Assembly: GCA_022843025.1 (NCBI GenBank)
Contig: JALHOL010000001.1
Span: 682,001 to 746,000, forward strand
DNA from: Paracoccaceae bacterium
Lineage (GTDB): Bacteria; Pseudomonadota; Alphaproteobacteria; Rhodobacterales; Rhodobacteraceae
Direction: 5' to 3'
DNA length: 64,000 nt
Shown here: positions 25,598 to 34,949 of the stretch, piece after piece
Position numbering within the stretch: position 1 is the stretch's first letter
Layout: every line of letters begins with the position of its first letter
Position numbers and translations under genes: made by a program
The notes under the pieces: model-generated
Database searches by the model: none
Told to the model about the DNA's origin: nothing
What the model saw: only the letters and a program-made list of their open reading frames with translations

Positions 25598-26905
25598 ATG
25601 GATGCCCGCGCGATCATCGCCAAGCTGCGCGACGGGGGGAAACCTTCGGCCGATGAATTGGGCTGGTTTGCCAAGGGGTTGGCCAGTGGCGTGGTGACGG
25701 ATGCGCAGGCCGGGGCCTTTGCCATGGCGGTGCTGCTGAACGGGCTGGGCGAGGCGGGGCGCGTGGCGCTGACGCGGGGGATGCGCGATTCCGGCAAGGT
25801 GCTGGACTGGGATCTGAACGGCCCGGTGATCGACAAGCATTCCACGGGCGGGATCGGGGATTGCGTGTCGCTGCTGCTCGCCCCGGCGCTGGCGGCCTGC
25901 GGGGCCTATGTGCCGATGATTTCGGGGCGGGGATTGGGCCATACCGGCGGCACGCTGGACAAGCTGGAATCCATCCCCGGTTTCCGCACGGGGCTGAGCG
26001 AGGATCAGCTGCGCCGCCAGATCGGCGAGGTGCGCTGTGCCATCGTGGCGGCAAGCACGGAAATCGCGCCTGCGGACCGGCGGCTTTATGCGATCCGCGA
26101 TGTGACCTCGACGGTGGAGAGCATTGATCTGATCACCGCATCCATCTTGTCGAAAAAGCTGTCGGCGGGGTTGGAGGCGCTGGTTCTGGATGTGAAATGC
26201 GGATCGGGCGCCTTCATGGACACGTTCGAAAAGGCTGAGGCCCTTGCGAAGGCGCTGGTCAGCACCGCGCAGGGGGCGGGCTGCATGACATCTGCGCTGA
26301 TCACCGACATGAGCCAGCCTTTGGCCACGGCGGCGGGCAATGCGCTGGAGGTGATCGAGGTGATGGAGACGCTGACCGGGACATCCATCAACGCCGCCTT
26401 GTGGGATCTGACGGCGGCGCTGGGGGGCGAGGCGCTGGCGCTGGGCGGGTTGGCGGCGGATGCCGAGGATGGCGAAGGCCGCATCATCGAGGCGCTGGAG
26501 AACGGGCAGGCGGCGGAATGGTTTGGGCGCATGGTGGCCGCACAGGGCGGGCCTGCGGATTTTGTCGAACGCTGGCCGGACCGGCTGCCTTCGGCCCCGG
26601 TGGTGATGGATATTCCCTGCGAAAGCGACGGGTTCATCGGGGCGATCGACGGGCGCGCGCTGGGCGAGGCGGTGGTGCATCTGGGCGGGGGCCGTTTGCG
26701 CGAGGGCGACAGGATCAACCCGTCGGTCGGGTTGTCCGATCTGGCGGGGCTGGGTGAAGGCGTGTCGCGTGGGGTGCCGCTGGGCATGGTTCATGCGGCG
26801 GATGAGGCATCGGCCGAGGCGGCCGTGCGGGCGGTGCAGGCGGCGTACCGCGTGGCAAGTTCCGCCCCGGAGGAGCCGCCGCTGATCCTGAAGCGGGTGG
26901 GATGA
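25598..26905 (+). CDS. deoA: Thymidine phosphorylase
   Basis: Phosphorolyses thymidine or deoxyuridine to base and deoxyribose-1-phosphate, which DeoB then isomerises. It has 435 residues. The N-terminal helical domain and the phosphate-binding motif KHSTGGIGD (about 80-88) are intact, followed by SGRGLGHTGGTLDKLESIPG (about 109-128), the family signature. The C-terminal pyrimidine-phosphorylase domain ends in GLGEGVSRGVPLG. It overlaps deoB by 4 bases, so it is part of the tightly coupled salvage operon. Confidence 0.96.
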   Translation: MDARAIIAKLRDGGKPSADELGWFAKGLASGVVTDAQAGAFAMAVLLNGLGEAGRVALTRGMRDSGKVLDWDLNGPVIDKHSTGGIGDCVSLLLAPALAACGAYVPMISGRGLGHTGGTLDKLESIPGFRTGLSEDQLRRQIGEVRCAIVAASTEIAPADRRLYAIRDVTSTVESIDLITASILSKKLSAGLEALVLDVKCGSGAFMDTFEKAEALAKALVSTAQGAGCMTSALITDMSQPLATAAGNALEVIEVMETLTGTSINAALWDLTAALGGEALALGGLAADAEDGEGRIIEALENGQAAEWFGRMVAAQGGPADFVERWPDRLPSAPVVMDIPCESDGFIGAIDGRALGEAVVHLGGGRLREGDRINPSVGLSDLAGLGEGVSRGVPLGMVHAADEASAEAAVRAVQAAYRVASSAPEEPPLILKRVG

Positions 26906-28113
26906 TGGCGCGGGCCTTTCTGATCGTGATGGATTCCGTGGGCTGCGGTGGCGCGCCCGATGCGGCGGCCTTTGGCGATGCGGGATCGAATACGCTGGGC
27001 CATATCGCCCTGGCCTGTGCGGAAGGCCGTGCCGATGAAGGGCGCGCGGGGGCGCTGCGGCTGCCGGTGCTGGATGGGCTGGGGCTGGGCGCGGCGATCA
27101 AGGTTGCCAGTGGGCTGGATGCGCCGGGGCTTGGGGCCAGCCCGCGCGGGCGTTGGGGCGCGGCGACGGAGGTGTCGAAGGGCAAGGATACGCCATCGGG
27201 GCATTGGGAACTGGCCGGGGTGCCGGTGCCTTGGGATTGGGCCTATTTCCCCGATACGGTGCCTGCCTTTCCGCCCGATCTGGTGGCCGAGGTGTGCCGT
27301 CTGGCGGGGGTTGAGGGCATTCTTGGCAATTGCCATGCCTCGGGGACCGAGATCATCGACCGGCTGGGGGCCGAGCATCTGCGGACGGGGTGGCCCATCT
27401 GCTATACGTCGGCGGATTCCGTGTTCCAGATCGCCGCGCATGAAGAGGCGTTCGGGCTGGAGCGGTTGGTGAACCTGTGCCGCGATCTGGCGCCGCGCCT
27501 GCACGCAGCGAAGGTGGGGCGGGCGATTGCGCGGCCTTTCGTGGGGGTTCCGGGGGATTTTCACCGGACGGGCAACCGACGCGATTTCGCGATTGCGCCC
27601 CCTGCGCCCACCCTGCTCGATTGGGTGCAGGGCGAGGGCCGGGTGACCCATGCGGTGGGCAAGATCGGCGACATCTTCAGCCATCGGGGGATCACCCATC
27701 TGCACAAGGGCAAGGATGATGCTGCCCTTTTCGATCATCTGGACCGGCTGGGGCGCGAGGCGGAGGAAGGTTCCTTGACCTTTGCCAACTTTGTCGAGTT
27801 TGACAGCAATTTCGGCCATCGCCGCGATGTGGCGGGCTATGCGCGGCAGTTGGAATGGTTCGACGGGCGGGCGGGGGCGTTTCTGGCGGCGCTTCGCCCC
27901 GGCGATCTGGTGATCTTTACCGCCGATCACGGCAATGATCCCAGCTGGCGCGGGACGGAACACACGCGCGAGCGGGTGCCGGTTCTGTGCCATGGCGTCG
28001 GGGAAGGGTCTTTGGGTCAGGACGGGGGCCTGTGTGCTTTTGTTGATGTGGCGGCATCGGTCGCGGCGCATCTGGGGATTGTGGAGCGCGGGCCGGGGAG
28101 GAGTTTTCTGTGA
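26902..28113 (+). CDS. deoB: Phosphopentomutase
   Basis: Interconverts (deoxy)ribose-1-phosphate and -5-phosphate. It has 403 residues of the alkaline-phosphatase superfamily. Metal ligands are visible in the N-terminal VMDSVGCGG (Asp), in FTADHGNDPSWRGTEHTRE (about 335-353, with Asp and His residues) and in the SNTLGHI segment. The cap domain includes KDTPSGHWELAG. It starts within the deoA stop (ATGA) and ends within the add start (GTGA). Confidence 0.96.
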   Translation: MMARAFLIVMDSVGCGGAPDAAAFGDAGSNTLGHIALACAEGRADEGRAGALRLPVLDGLGLGAAIKVASGLDAPGLGASPRGRWGAATEVSKGKDTPSGHWELAGVPVPWDWAYFPDTVPAFPPDLVAEVCRLAGVEGILGNCHASGTEIIDRLGAEHLRTGWPICYTSADSVFQIAAHEEAFGLERLVNLCRDLAPRLHAAKVGRAIARPFVGVPGDFHRTGNRRDFAIAPPAPTLLDWVQGEGRVTHAVGKIGDIFSHRGITHLHKGKDDAALFDHLDRLGREAEEGSLTFANFVEFDSNFGHRRDVAGYARQLEWFDGRAGAFLAALRPGDLVIFTADHGNDPSWRGTEHTRERVPVLCHGVGEGSLGQDGGLCAFVDVAASVAAHLGIVERGPGRSFL

Positions 28114-29084
28114 TCACCGATATGGCGAAGGTGGAGTTGCACCTGCATCTGGAAGGGGCGGCACCGCCTGCCTTTATCCGCAGTCTGGCCAAGCAGAAGA
28201 AGGCCGATATCGGCGGCATCTTCGATGAGAAGGGCGATTACAAATACAAGGACTTTTGGGATTTCCTGAAGGTCTATGAGGCGGCAACGTCAGTGCTGAC
28301 CCGGCCCGAGGATTATGCGCGCCTGACGCTGGCGGTGCTGGAGGAAAGCGCGGCGGCGGGGGTGGTCTATTCCGAGACATTCCTATCGCCCGATTTCTGT
28401 GGCGGGCGCGATATCGGCGCGTGGCGGGAATATCTGCACGCGATCCGCGAGGCGGCGGATCAGGCAGAGCGCGATATGGGCATCGTGCTGCGCGGGATCA
28501 TCACCTGCATCCGCCATTTCGGCCCCGACAAGGCGCGTGAAACCGCGCGCTGTGCGGCGGATACGGCGGGCGACTGGATCGTGGGTTTCGGCATTGCCGG
28601 GGATGAGAAGGTGGGCAAGCCCAGGGATTTCCTGTGGTCTTTCGACTGTGCGCGCGAGGCGGGGCTGCGGCTGACAGCCCATGCCGGGGAATGGGGCGGG
28701 CCGGAGAGTGTGCGCGACGCGGTGCGCGATCTGGGGGTAGAGCGGATCGGGCACGGCGTGCGGGCCATCGAAGACTTGGCGCTGGTGGACGAGTTGGCGG
28801 AAAAAGGCATCGTGCTGGAGGTTTGCCCCGGATCGAACATCGCGCTGGGGATCTATCCCGGCTGGCGCCAGCATCCGATTGGCGAGTTGTATCGGCGCGG
28901 GGTCAAGGTGACCATTTCCACCGATGACCCGCCGTTCTTTCACACCACGATGGCGCGGGAATATGACCGGCTGAACGCAGCGTTCGACTGGGATGAGGGG
29001 GTTTTCGCCGGGATTGCGCGGGCGTCGCTTGACGCGGCCTTTTGCGACGGCGATACGCGGGAAAAGGTGCTGAAAAAGCTGTAA
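28110..29084 (+). CDS. add: Adenosine deaminase
   Basis: Zinc enzyme converting adenosine to inosine. It has 324 residues in an amidohydrolase TIM barrel. ELHLHLEGA (about 10-18) supplies two zinc ligands. LTAHAGEWGGPESV (about 188-201) carries the His and the following region the catalytic Glu. RIGHG (about 211-215) and ISTDDPPFF (about 269-277) supply remaining ligands. It starts with GTG overlapping deoB by 4 bases. Some related enzymes act on adenine or other aminated purines; the neighbours favour nucleoside salvage. Confidence 0.92.
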   Translation: MITDMAKVELHLHLEGAAPPAFIRSLAKQKKADIGGIFDEKGDYKYKDFWDFLKVYEAATSVLTRPEDYARLTLAVLEESAAAGVVYSETFLSPDFCGGRDIGAWREYLHAIREAADQAERDMGIVLRGIITCIRHFGPDKARETARCAADTAGDWIVGFGIAGDEKVGKPRDFLWSFDCAREAGLRLTAHAGEWGGPESVRDAVRDLGVERIGHGVRAIEDLALVDELAEKGIVLEVCPGSNIALGIYPGWRQHPIGELYRRGVKVTISTDDPPFFHTTMAREYDRLNAAFDWDEGVFAGIARASLDAAFCDGDTREKVLKKL

Positions 29085-29093
29085 GGGGCTGCC

Positions 29094-29726
29094 ATGCTGG
29101 ACCATCTGACCATCGTTTCCCACCCGCTGGTGCAGCACAAGCTGACCCTGATGCGCGAGAAGGACACTTCGACCGCGTCTTTCCGGCAATTGCTGCGCGA
29201 GATCAGCCTTTTGCTGGCCTATGAGGTGACGCGCGAATTGCCGATGACGACGAAGCGGATCGAGACGCCGCTGTGCGAGATGGATGCCCCGGCGATCGAG
29301 GGCAAGAAGCTGGCGCTGGTGTCGATCCTGCGGGCGGGCAACGGGCTTTTGGACGGGATTCTGGAACTGGTGCCTGCGGCGCGGGTGGGGTTCGTGGGGC
29401 TGTACCGCGACCCCGAAACGCTGCAACCGGTGCAGTATTACTGCAAGCTGCCGGAACAGTTGGAGGATCGGGTGACCATCGTGGTTGATCCGATGCTGGC
29501 CACCGGCAATTCCAGCGCTGCGGCGGTGGACCTGATCAAGGCCAAGGGGGCGAAGAACATCCGCTTTTTGTGCCTGCTGGCCGCCCCCGAAGGCGTGGCC
29601 CGGATGAAGGAAGCGCATCCTGATGTGCCGATCGTCACGGCATCGCTGGACAGCCATCTGAATGACCACGGTTACATCGTGCCGGGGCTAGGCGATGCGG
29701 GTGACCGCATGTTTGGTACTAAATAA
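29094..29726 (+). CDS. upp: Uracil phosphoribosyltransferase
   Basis: Makes UMP from uracil and PRPP, using the uracil released upstream in the pathway. It has 210 residues. The PRPP-binding loop is [11 protein letters not shown] (about 130-140), and the C-terminal uracil-binding segment [18 protein letters not shown] is intact. It lies 9 bases after add and ends the operon cdd-deoA-deoB-add-upp. Confidence 0.97.
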   Translation: MLDHLTIVSHPLVQHKLTLMREKDTSTASFRQLLREISLLLAYEVTRELPMTTKRIETPLCEMDAPAIEGKKLALVSILRAGNGLLDGILELVPAARVGFVGLYRDPETLQPVQYYCKLPEQLEDRVTIVVDPMLATGNSSAAAVDLIKAKGAKNIRFLCLLAAPEGVARMKEAHPDVPIVTASLDSHLNDHGYIVPGLGDAGDRMFGTK

Positions 29727-29794
29727 TGTGATGTCACCCCTTTACGACGGGCGCGGCATCGCGCATTCTGCCCCAACGCTACTGGGGGGTAGTC

Positions 29795-30973
29795 ATGTTC
29801 GTAAAGGTTCTGACGGGGGCAATCCTGACCCTCGGGTTGGGTGCTTTTGGCGCCCTTGCACAATCCACTGCTGATATCGGGGGGCCGCGCGAGCTGCCCC
29901 CGGCGAGCTTCACCGGTCAGCAATATGTTGACAGCCGGGGCTGTGTTTTCCTTCGCGCCGGGCTGGGCGGGCGGGTGAATTGGGTGCCGCGGGTGGACCG
30001 CAATCGCAATGCCATGTGTGGCTATCCGCCGACATTCGGGGGCGGCACGCGGTCGGTGGCTGCGGCCCCTGCGCCGGCGCCTGCGCCTGCCCCGGTGGTG
30101 CGGCAGGCCCCGCAGGTGCGGGTGACAGCGGCAGAGCCGCCAGCGGCGACATATGTTCCGGCCCCTGTGCGGGTAGCGCGGCCTGCAGCGCCTGTGATTG
30201 CGCCGATGGCGGCCCCGGTTGTGGCAGCTGCGCCTGCGCCGCAGGGCGGGGGCATGAAGATCGGCTGCACCACGGCAGCACCGGTGCCGCAATGGCTGCG
30301 GCTGACGAATGGCGGATCGGTCATCGTCTGCACGCGGGGTGATGGCACGCTGGAAGGGCTGCGCGCGCCGATATTCCCGGAAGGCGCATCGGTTGGCGCA
30401 TCGCTTAGGGCTCCGGCCGGGCGGATCGTGCCGCTGGGCCAGCCTTCGGGGATCGGCAATGGCAACATGGACGCGCGGGTGGTGGATCCCACCGCCGTCG
30501 TTCCCAAGGGATACAAGCTGGCCTGGGAAGATGACCGGCTGAACCCGCTGCGCGGGGTCGGCACGGCCGAGGGGCAGGCGGCACAGGATCAGGTCTGGAC
30601 GCGGGATCGGTTGCCAAAGCCCGTGGTGCAGACGCCGCTTCGTCGGGTGATTTCCGTGGAAACAGCGCCGGCCCAGCCTGCGGTCAGGGTCCGGGTGACG
30701 CAATCGACGAAGTCCGTTGCCACGGAAGCGGCTCCGGCTGCTGTTGGTGGGCGGCTGTTCGTGCAGGTAGGCAGCTTCGGCGTCCCGGCCAACGCCGATG
30801 GCGCATCGGCCCGGCTGGCGGGGCTGGGCCTGCCGGTGGCGCGGTCGAATGGCCGGATCGGGGGTAAGGCTGTGCAGGTTGTGCTGGCCGGGCCGTTCGG
30901 ATCCGCGGCCGAGGCGCAGGCGGCATTGCGCGCGGCGCGCGGTGCCGGGTTTGGCGATGCCTTTGTGCGATAG
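29795..30973 (+). CDS. Secreted SPOR-domain protein
   Basis: A 392-residue exported protein with a signal peptide (cleavage near ALAQS, residue 22-23), then a cysteine-containing module (about 45-80), a long Ala/Pro-rich linker (about 85-150), a second cysteine module (MKIGCTTAAPVPQWLRL) and a C-terminal SPOR domain (about 318-391, RLFVQVGSFGVPANADGASA). SPOR domains bind denuded septal peptidoglycan, so a periplasmic role at the division site or in wall remodelling is likely. A strong terminator follows. Confidence 0.85.
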   Translation: MFVKVLTGAILTLGLGAFGALAQSTADIGGPRELPPASFTGQQYVDSRGCVFLRAGLGGRVNWVPRVDRNRNAMCGYPPTFGGGTRSVAAAPAPAPAPAPVVRQAPQVRVTAAEPPAATYVPAPVRVARPAAPVIAPMAAPVVAAAPAPQGGGMKIGCTTAAPVPQWLRLTNGGSVIVCTRGDGTLEGLRAPIFPEGASVGASLRAPAGRIVPLGQPSGIGNGNMDARVVDPTAVVPKGYKLAWEDDRLNPLRGVGTAEGQAAQDQVWTRDRLPKPVVQTPLRRVISVETAPAQPAVRVRVTQSTKSVATEAAPAAVGGRLFVQVGSFGVPANADGASARLAGLGLPVARSNGRIGGKAVQVVLAGPFGSAAEAQAALRAARGAGFGDAFVR

Positions 30974-31003
30974 GCGTGTGTAACTGGTAAAGATGCAGGA
31001 AGG

Positions 31004-31031
31004 GCCCCCCGTTCATCCGGGGGGCTTTTTC
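31004..31031 (+). terminator. Rho-independent terminator after the SPOR gene
   Basis: GCCCCCCG (31004-31011) pairs with CGGGGGGC (31018-31025) around TTCATC, followed by five T residues. The stop of the convergent gene begins at its end. Confidence 0.9.
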
Positions 31032-32046
31032 AGTTGCATATGGCCTGAAGGCTGGCCCAGTCATCCGCATTCAAAAGCGCGCGGGGCGTGCCGCCGCGAT
31101 AGGGATCAGCCTCGATCAGGCCAAGGGTGGATTCGCCCGTCGGATCAAGCGCATAGCCATAGGCCGTGGAAGAGACGGCGACGGATTCAAACCGCGCCAG
31201 CAGCGTGACATCGGGCAGGGCCGGGCGGTCGGCGGCGAGGAAGCCTTCGCCCAGACCGGCAAGCGCGCCTTCGGGCAGGGTGCCGGTCGTCAGCAGGCGG
31301 ACGGTGGCGGCAAAGCCCGCATGGCGCAGGATGGGGATGAGGGGATCTTCGACCTCGGCCCGCAGGGTTTCGGCGATGGCAAAGCCCGCGGGGACATCGG
31401 GGCCGGGGGCCGCTGTCACCATGGGCAGGCCAAGCAGCAGGATATTGCCGGGCAGGGCGGCGGCCTGCGGCAGGCCTTCGGGCAGAACGGCAAGCTGCAC
31501 GCCCGCGCCGCCGAACAGCCGTTCCGACAGCAAGGTCAGGGCGCGGTCGCCCAAGGGCGTTGTGCAGGGGGCCCCGGTCAGGCGCGAGATATCGGCCAGC
31601 GCCGCCGCGCCGATCTGGGCGCGGGTGGCGGGGGGCAGGACGGATGCGGTATGGCGCACCAGCGCATCGGGCAGGAAGAAGGCAACGACGCCAAGGATGG
31701 CCAGCGTGCCGCCCGCCAGCAGCGTGCCGCGCAGGCGACCGGGGCGGGGGGTGCCTTTGCGGACTGCGCCGCGAATGGTTTCCAGCGCGGCGATCATGTC
31801 GGGATCATCCAGTTCCAGCGTTTCGTCGCTGTCCAGACCGGGGCCATAGATCGCGGGCAGGGTGCCGGGATTGTGCCGTTCCACCGCAGGCAGTGACCAA
31901 TGGCTGAGCGCCAGTTCAGTGCGCGGATCGGACAGGACCAAGGACGCCTCGCGGAAGGCGACGACCACCTCGCGGCGCTGCGCCTCGGGCGTGTCGCGCC
32001 AGAGGCCGGGGCTTTCCAGCCTCTGGTATTTCTTCAGCGCCGTCAT
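31030..32046 (-). CDS. Hypothetical protein with one transmembrane segment
   Basis: A 338-residue protein. The first ~95 residues are cytosolic and charged (MTALKKYQRLESPGLWRDTP). A hydrophobic helix lies near 105-126 (LLAGGTLAILGVVAFFLPDA). The remaining ~210 residues would be periplasmic and resemble a compact alpha/beta domain with the loop GAPCTTPLGDRALTLLSERL. I remember no named family. It stands alone on the minus strand between a terminator and an intergenic repeat. Confidence 0.7.
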   Translation of the reverse strand: MTALKKYQRLESPGLWRDTPEAQRREVVVAFREASLVLSDPRTELALSHWSLPAVERHNPGTLPAIYGPGLDSDETLELDDPDMIAALETIRGAVRKGTPRPGRLRGTLLAGGTLAILGVVAFFLPDALVRHTASVLPPATRAQIGAAALADISRLTGAPCTTPLGDRALTLLSERLFGGAGVQLAVLPEGLPQAAALPGNILLLGLPMVTAAPGPDVPAGFAIAETLRAEVEDPLIPILRHAGFAATVRLLTTGTLPEGALAGLGEGFLAADRPALPDVTLLARFESVAVSSTAYGYALDPTGESTLGLIEADPYRGGTPRALLNADDWASLQAICN

Positions 32047-32133
32047 GCGCGGGGATTGCCCTTGGCTCGTCTTGTCCTGTTACAAGAAACGTTATCGCAG
32101 CGCCCGGACGGCCACAAGCGAAGGGGTGATATC

Positions 32134-32166
32134 TTCATCTTGGCCCCAAATACCCTGGGGGGTGAG
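32134..32166 (+). repeat. Intergenic repeat, module B with C/G hairpin
   Basis: TTCATCTTGGCCCCAAATAC (32134-32153), then CCTGGGGGGTGAG. A GGGGGGC-AA-GCCCCCC hairpin follows at about 32178-32196, as in the copy at 25042. It lies upstream of the hypothetical gene ending at 31030 and downstream of the acyl-CoA ligase. Confidence 0.65.
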
Positions 32167-32221
32167 CCCGAAGGGCGAGGGGGGCAAGCCCCCCTTTCCC
32201 CGGTATGGCACAGGCGCGCTG

Positions 32222-33850
32222 TCAGGGTTGGTCCATCAGTTTGGCCACGGCGCGCAGTTCGAATTTCTGGATCTTGCCGGTCGAGGTTTTGGGCAGATCG
32301 GCAAAAACCACAAGTTTGGGCGTTTTGAACCCCGCCAGCCGTTCGCGGCAGAAGGCGATGAGGTCTTTTTCTGTGGCGCTTTGCCCCGGTTTCAACTCGA
32401 CAAAGGCGCAAGGCACCTCGCCCCATTTGTCATCGGGTTTGGCGACGACGGCGCAGAGGTTGACGGCGGGGTGGTGCATCAGGACGCCTTCGACCTCGAC
32501 GGACGACACGTTTTCACCGCCGGAAATGATGATGTCCTTCGCGCGGTCGGTGATCTTGATATATCCGTCGGGGTGCTGGAACGCGATGTCGCCAGAGCGG
32601 AACCAGCCGCCCTTGAAGGCCTCGGCGGTGGCGGCCGGGTTCTTATAATAGCCCTTCATCACCATATTGCCGCGCATGGCGATCTCGCCCAAGTGCTGGC
32701 CGTCGCGGGGGACGGGGTTGCCGTGGGAATCGTGCACCTCGGCCCCTTCCAGCATGGGCATGGCGACGCCGGTGCGCGCCTTGTAGGCGGCGCGGTCGTC
32801 CTTGGGGGCGCTGTCCCAATCGGCGCGCCATGTGCATTCGGTGGCGGGGCCGTAGGTTTCGGTCAGGCCGTAGACTTGGGTGACGTTGAAACCCAAGGGT
32901 TCAAAGGCGGCGAGCGTGGCGGCGGGGGGCGGGGCGCCTGCGGTGAACACCTCGACGATGTGCGAGAACGGGCGGCGGTCTGCGTCAGGGGCGTTGATCA
33001 TGGTGTTCAGCACGATGGGCGCGCCGCCGAAATGGGTGACGCCTTCATCGGCTATGGCGTCATAGATGGCCTTCGCCGTGATGTCGCGGCAGCAGACAAG
33101 CGTGCCGGCCACGGCGGGCAGCATCCAGGTGTGGGTCCAGCCGTTGCAATGGAACAAGGGCACGATGGTCAGGTAGACCGGGTGCAGCACCATACGCCAG
33201 GACAGGACATTGGCGGTGGCCGAGAGATAGGCGCCGCGGTGGTGATAGACCACGCCCTTGGGCCGCCCCGTGGTGCCCGAGGTGTAGTTGATGGCGATGG
33301 ATTCCCATTCATCTTCGGGCATCACCCATGCGGCATCGGGATCGCCTTGGTCCAGCAGCGACTCATAGGTGAGGTAGTGGCCCGAGGCGGTGAAGCCTTC
33401 ATCCACCACCTCGATGATCTGGGGGGCAGGGCCTTCCATGCGGCGGATGGCTTCTTCCGCCAGCGGCAGGAAGGCGGTGTCGCACAGCAGCAGTTTGGCC
33501 CCGGCATGGCCGAAGATATAGGCGACGGTGTCCGCATCCAGCCGGGTGTTGATCGTGTTCAGGATCGCGCCCGCAGCGGGGACGCCGAAATGCGCCTCGG
33601 CCTGCGGGGGGATGTTGGGCAGAAGGGTGGCCACCACATCCCCGGGCGCGATGCCGCGCCGGGCGAGCGAAGAGGCAAGGCGCGAGACGCGCGCGCCGTA
33701 TTGGGCATAGGTGCGGCGGGTGGATTTCCAGACGAGGGCCGTGCGATCGGCATGGATGTCTGCCGCGCGCTTCAGAAAGGACAGGGGGGTGAGCGGGGTG
33801 TAATTCGCCGCGCATTTCTCCAGCCCTGATTCATCCGGCAACCAACCCAT
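32222..33850 (-). CDS. AMP-dependent acyl-CoA synthetase (DmdB/FadD-like)
   Basis: Forms an acyl-CoA from a carboxylic acid, ATP and CoA. It has 542 residues. The adenylation motif YTSGTTGRPKGVVYHHRG (about 187-204), the YGLTETYGP motif (about 318) and the C-terminal lysine in TSTGKIQKFELR (about 522) are intact. Overall it resembles medium-chain ligases and DmdB (methylmercaptopropionate-CoA ligase), common in marine Rhodobacteraceae, but no other dmd gene is near and the substrate is open. ATG 33850 follows GGAGAGGAAAAG. Confidence 0.88.
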   Translation of the reverse strand: MGWLPDESGLEKCAANYTPLTPLSFLKRAADIHADRTALVWKSTRRTYAQYGARVSRLASSLARRGIAPGDVVATLLPNIPPQAEAHFGVPAAGAILNTINTRLDADTVAYIFGHAGAKLLLCDTAFLPLAEEAIRRMEGPAPQIIEVVDEGFTASGHYLTYESLLDQGDPDAAWVMPEDEWESIAINYTSGTTGRPKGVVYHHRGAYLSATANVLSWRMVLHPVYLTIVPLFHCNGWTHTWMLPAVAGTLVCCRDITAKAIYDAIADEGVTHFGGAPIVLNTMINAPDADRRPFSHIVEVFTAGAPPPAATLAAFEPLGFNVTQVYGLTETYGPATECTWRADWDSAPKDDRAAYKARTGVAMPMLEGAEVHDSHGNPVPRDGQHLGEIAMRGNMVMKGYYKNPAATAEAFKGGWFRSGDIAFQHPDGYIKITDRAKDIIISGGENVSSVEVEGVLMHHPAVNLCAVVAKPDDKWGEVPCAFVELKPGQSATEKDLIAFCRERLAGFKTPKLVVFADLPKTSTGKIQKFELRAVAKLMDQP

Positions 33851-33956
33851 CTTTTCCTCTCCTCCCAACTATCGGCGCCATGTGTCGCTTACAGGCGCGC
33901 AAGGGGGAAGGTAGCAAGGTTCACACAGGAAGCGAGAGGGAGTTTAGAGCAGGCAG

Positions 33957-34898
33957 ATGGGCATTTCTGGACAGGCATCGGGGGCATCACGCGACAGGAC
34001 ATTGGCAGCGGCGGGGTTGATCTTCGTCTATGCCATGGTCATCGGGTTCACCGACAATTACGTGCGGGTGATCGCCGAAGAGGCAGGGCTGTGGCAGTTC
34101 CATCTGACGCGGTCGCTGATGGCGGCGGTTCTGCTGGGGCTGGCGGCGGTGCCTTTGGGGCTGCGGTTGCGCCCGGTGAACCTGCGCGCGGTGGTGGCGC
34201 GGTCCACCATCCATGGGCTGGCCATGGTGATCTATTTCGGGGCGCTGGCCTTTCTTGATGTGGCGCTGGTGGCGGCGGGGTTGTTCACCGCGCCGATCTG
34301 GGTGCTGCTGATTTCGCGGTTTGTCTATGGCCATGCCATTGGGCCGGTTCGAATTTTCGCCGTGATCCTGGGTTTTGCTGGCGTGGTGCTGGTGTTGGGG
34401 CCAGAGGCGATGGCGGGGGCGTCACTGCCTGCGATCCTGCCGGTGCTGGCAGGCGCCATGTATGCGATGGGCAACATCGCCACGCGGGAATGGTGCCCGC
34501 AGGAAAGCGCGGAAACCCTGCTGGCAGGGTTCTTTGCCGCGCTGGGTGTGATCGGGGCGGTGGGCTTGGTGGTGCTGTGGCTGATGCCGCTGGCGGTGCC
34601 TGCGGGGGCGGACGGGTTCCTGCAACGCGGGGCGGTCTGGCCGTCAGCGACCTTTTACTTCTGGACCTTTGTGCAGGCGGCGGGGTCGCTGGTGGGGGTG
34701 GGGATGATGATCCGGGCCTATCAGATCACCGATGCGTCGAAGGCGAGTGTGCTGGAATATGTGATCCTGCCCGCATCGGCCTTTTGGACATGGGTGCTGT
34801 GGGGCACGGGGCTGGCCCCGCTGGCGGTGGTGGGGATGGTATTGATCGTGGCGGCGGGGTCGATGATCGCGCTACGGGCGCGGATGGTGGAGGGGTAG
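33957..34898 (+). CDS. EamA-family (drug/metabolite) transporter
   Basis: A 313-residue inner-membrane protein with about ten hydrophobic helices in two EamA halves (about 17-145 and 155-305). RSTIHGLAMVIYFGALAFLD and the second-half YQITDASKASVLEYVILPAS are typical family segments. The transported compound is unknown. It is divergent from the acyl-CoA ligase and convergent with tdk; a double palindrome separates it from tdk. Confidence 0.88.
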   Translation: MGISGQASGASRDRTLAAAGLIFVYAMVIGFTDNYVRVIAEEAGLWQFHLTRSLMAAVLLGLAAVPLGLRLRPVNLRAVVARSTIHGLAMVIYFGALAFLDVALVAAGLFTAPIWVLLISRFVYGHAIGPVRIFAVILGFAGVVLVLGPEAMAGASLPAILPVLAGAMYAMGNIATREWCPQESAETLLAGFFAALGVIGAVGLVVLWLMPLAVPAGADGFLQRGAVWPSATFYFWTFVQAAGSLVGVGMMIRAYQITDASKASVLEYVILPASAFWTWVLWGTGLAPLAVVGMVLIVAAGSMIALRARMVEG

Positions 34899-34902
34899 GG
34901 CC

Positions 34903-34945
34903 AAAAATCTTGGAAGATTTTTGCAAATTTCTTCCAAGAAATTTG
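34903..34945. repeat. Two tandem perfect palindromes between convergent genes
   Basis: AAAAATCTT-GG-AAGATTTTT (34903-34922) is followed by CAAATTTCTT-CC-AAGAAATTTG (34924-34945). A copy with the same layout lies at 42516-42559. Here it lies between two 3' ends and could act as a bidirectional terminator. Confidence 0.75.
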
Positions 34946-34949
34946 GGTC

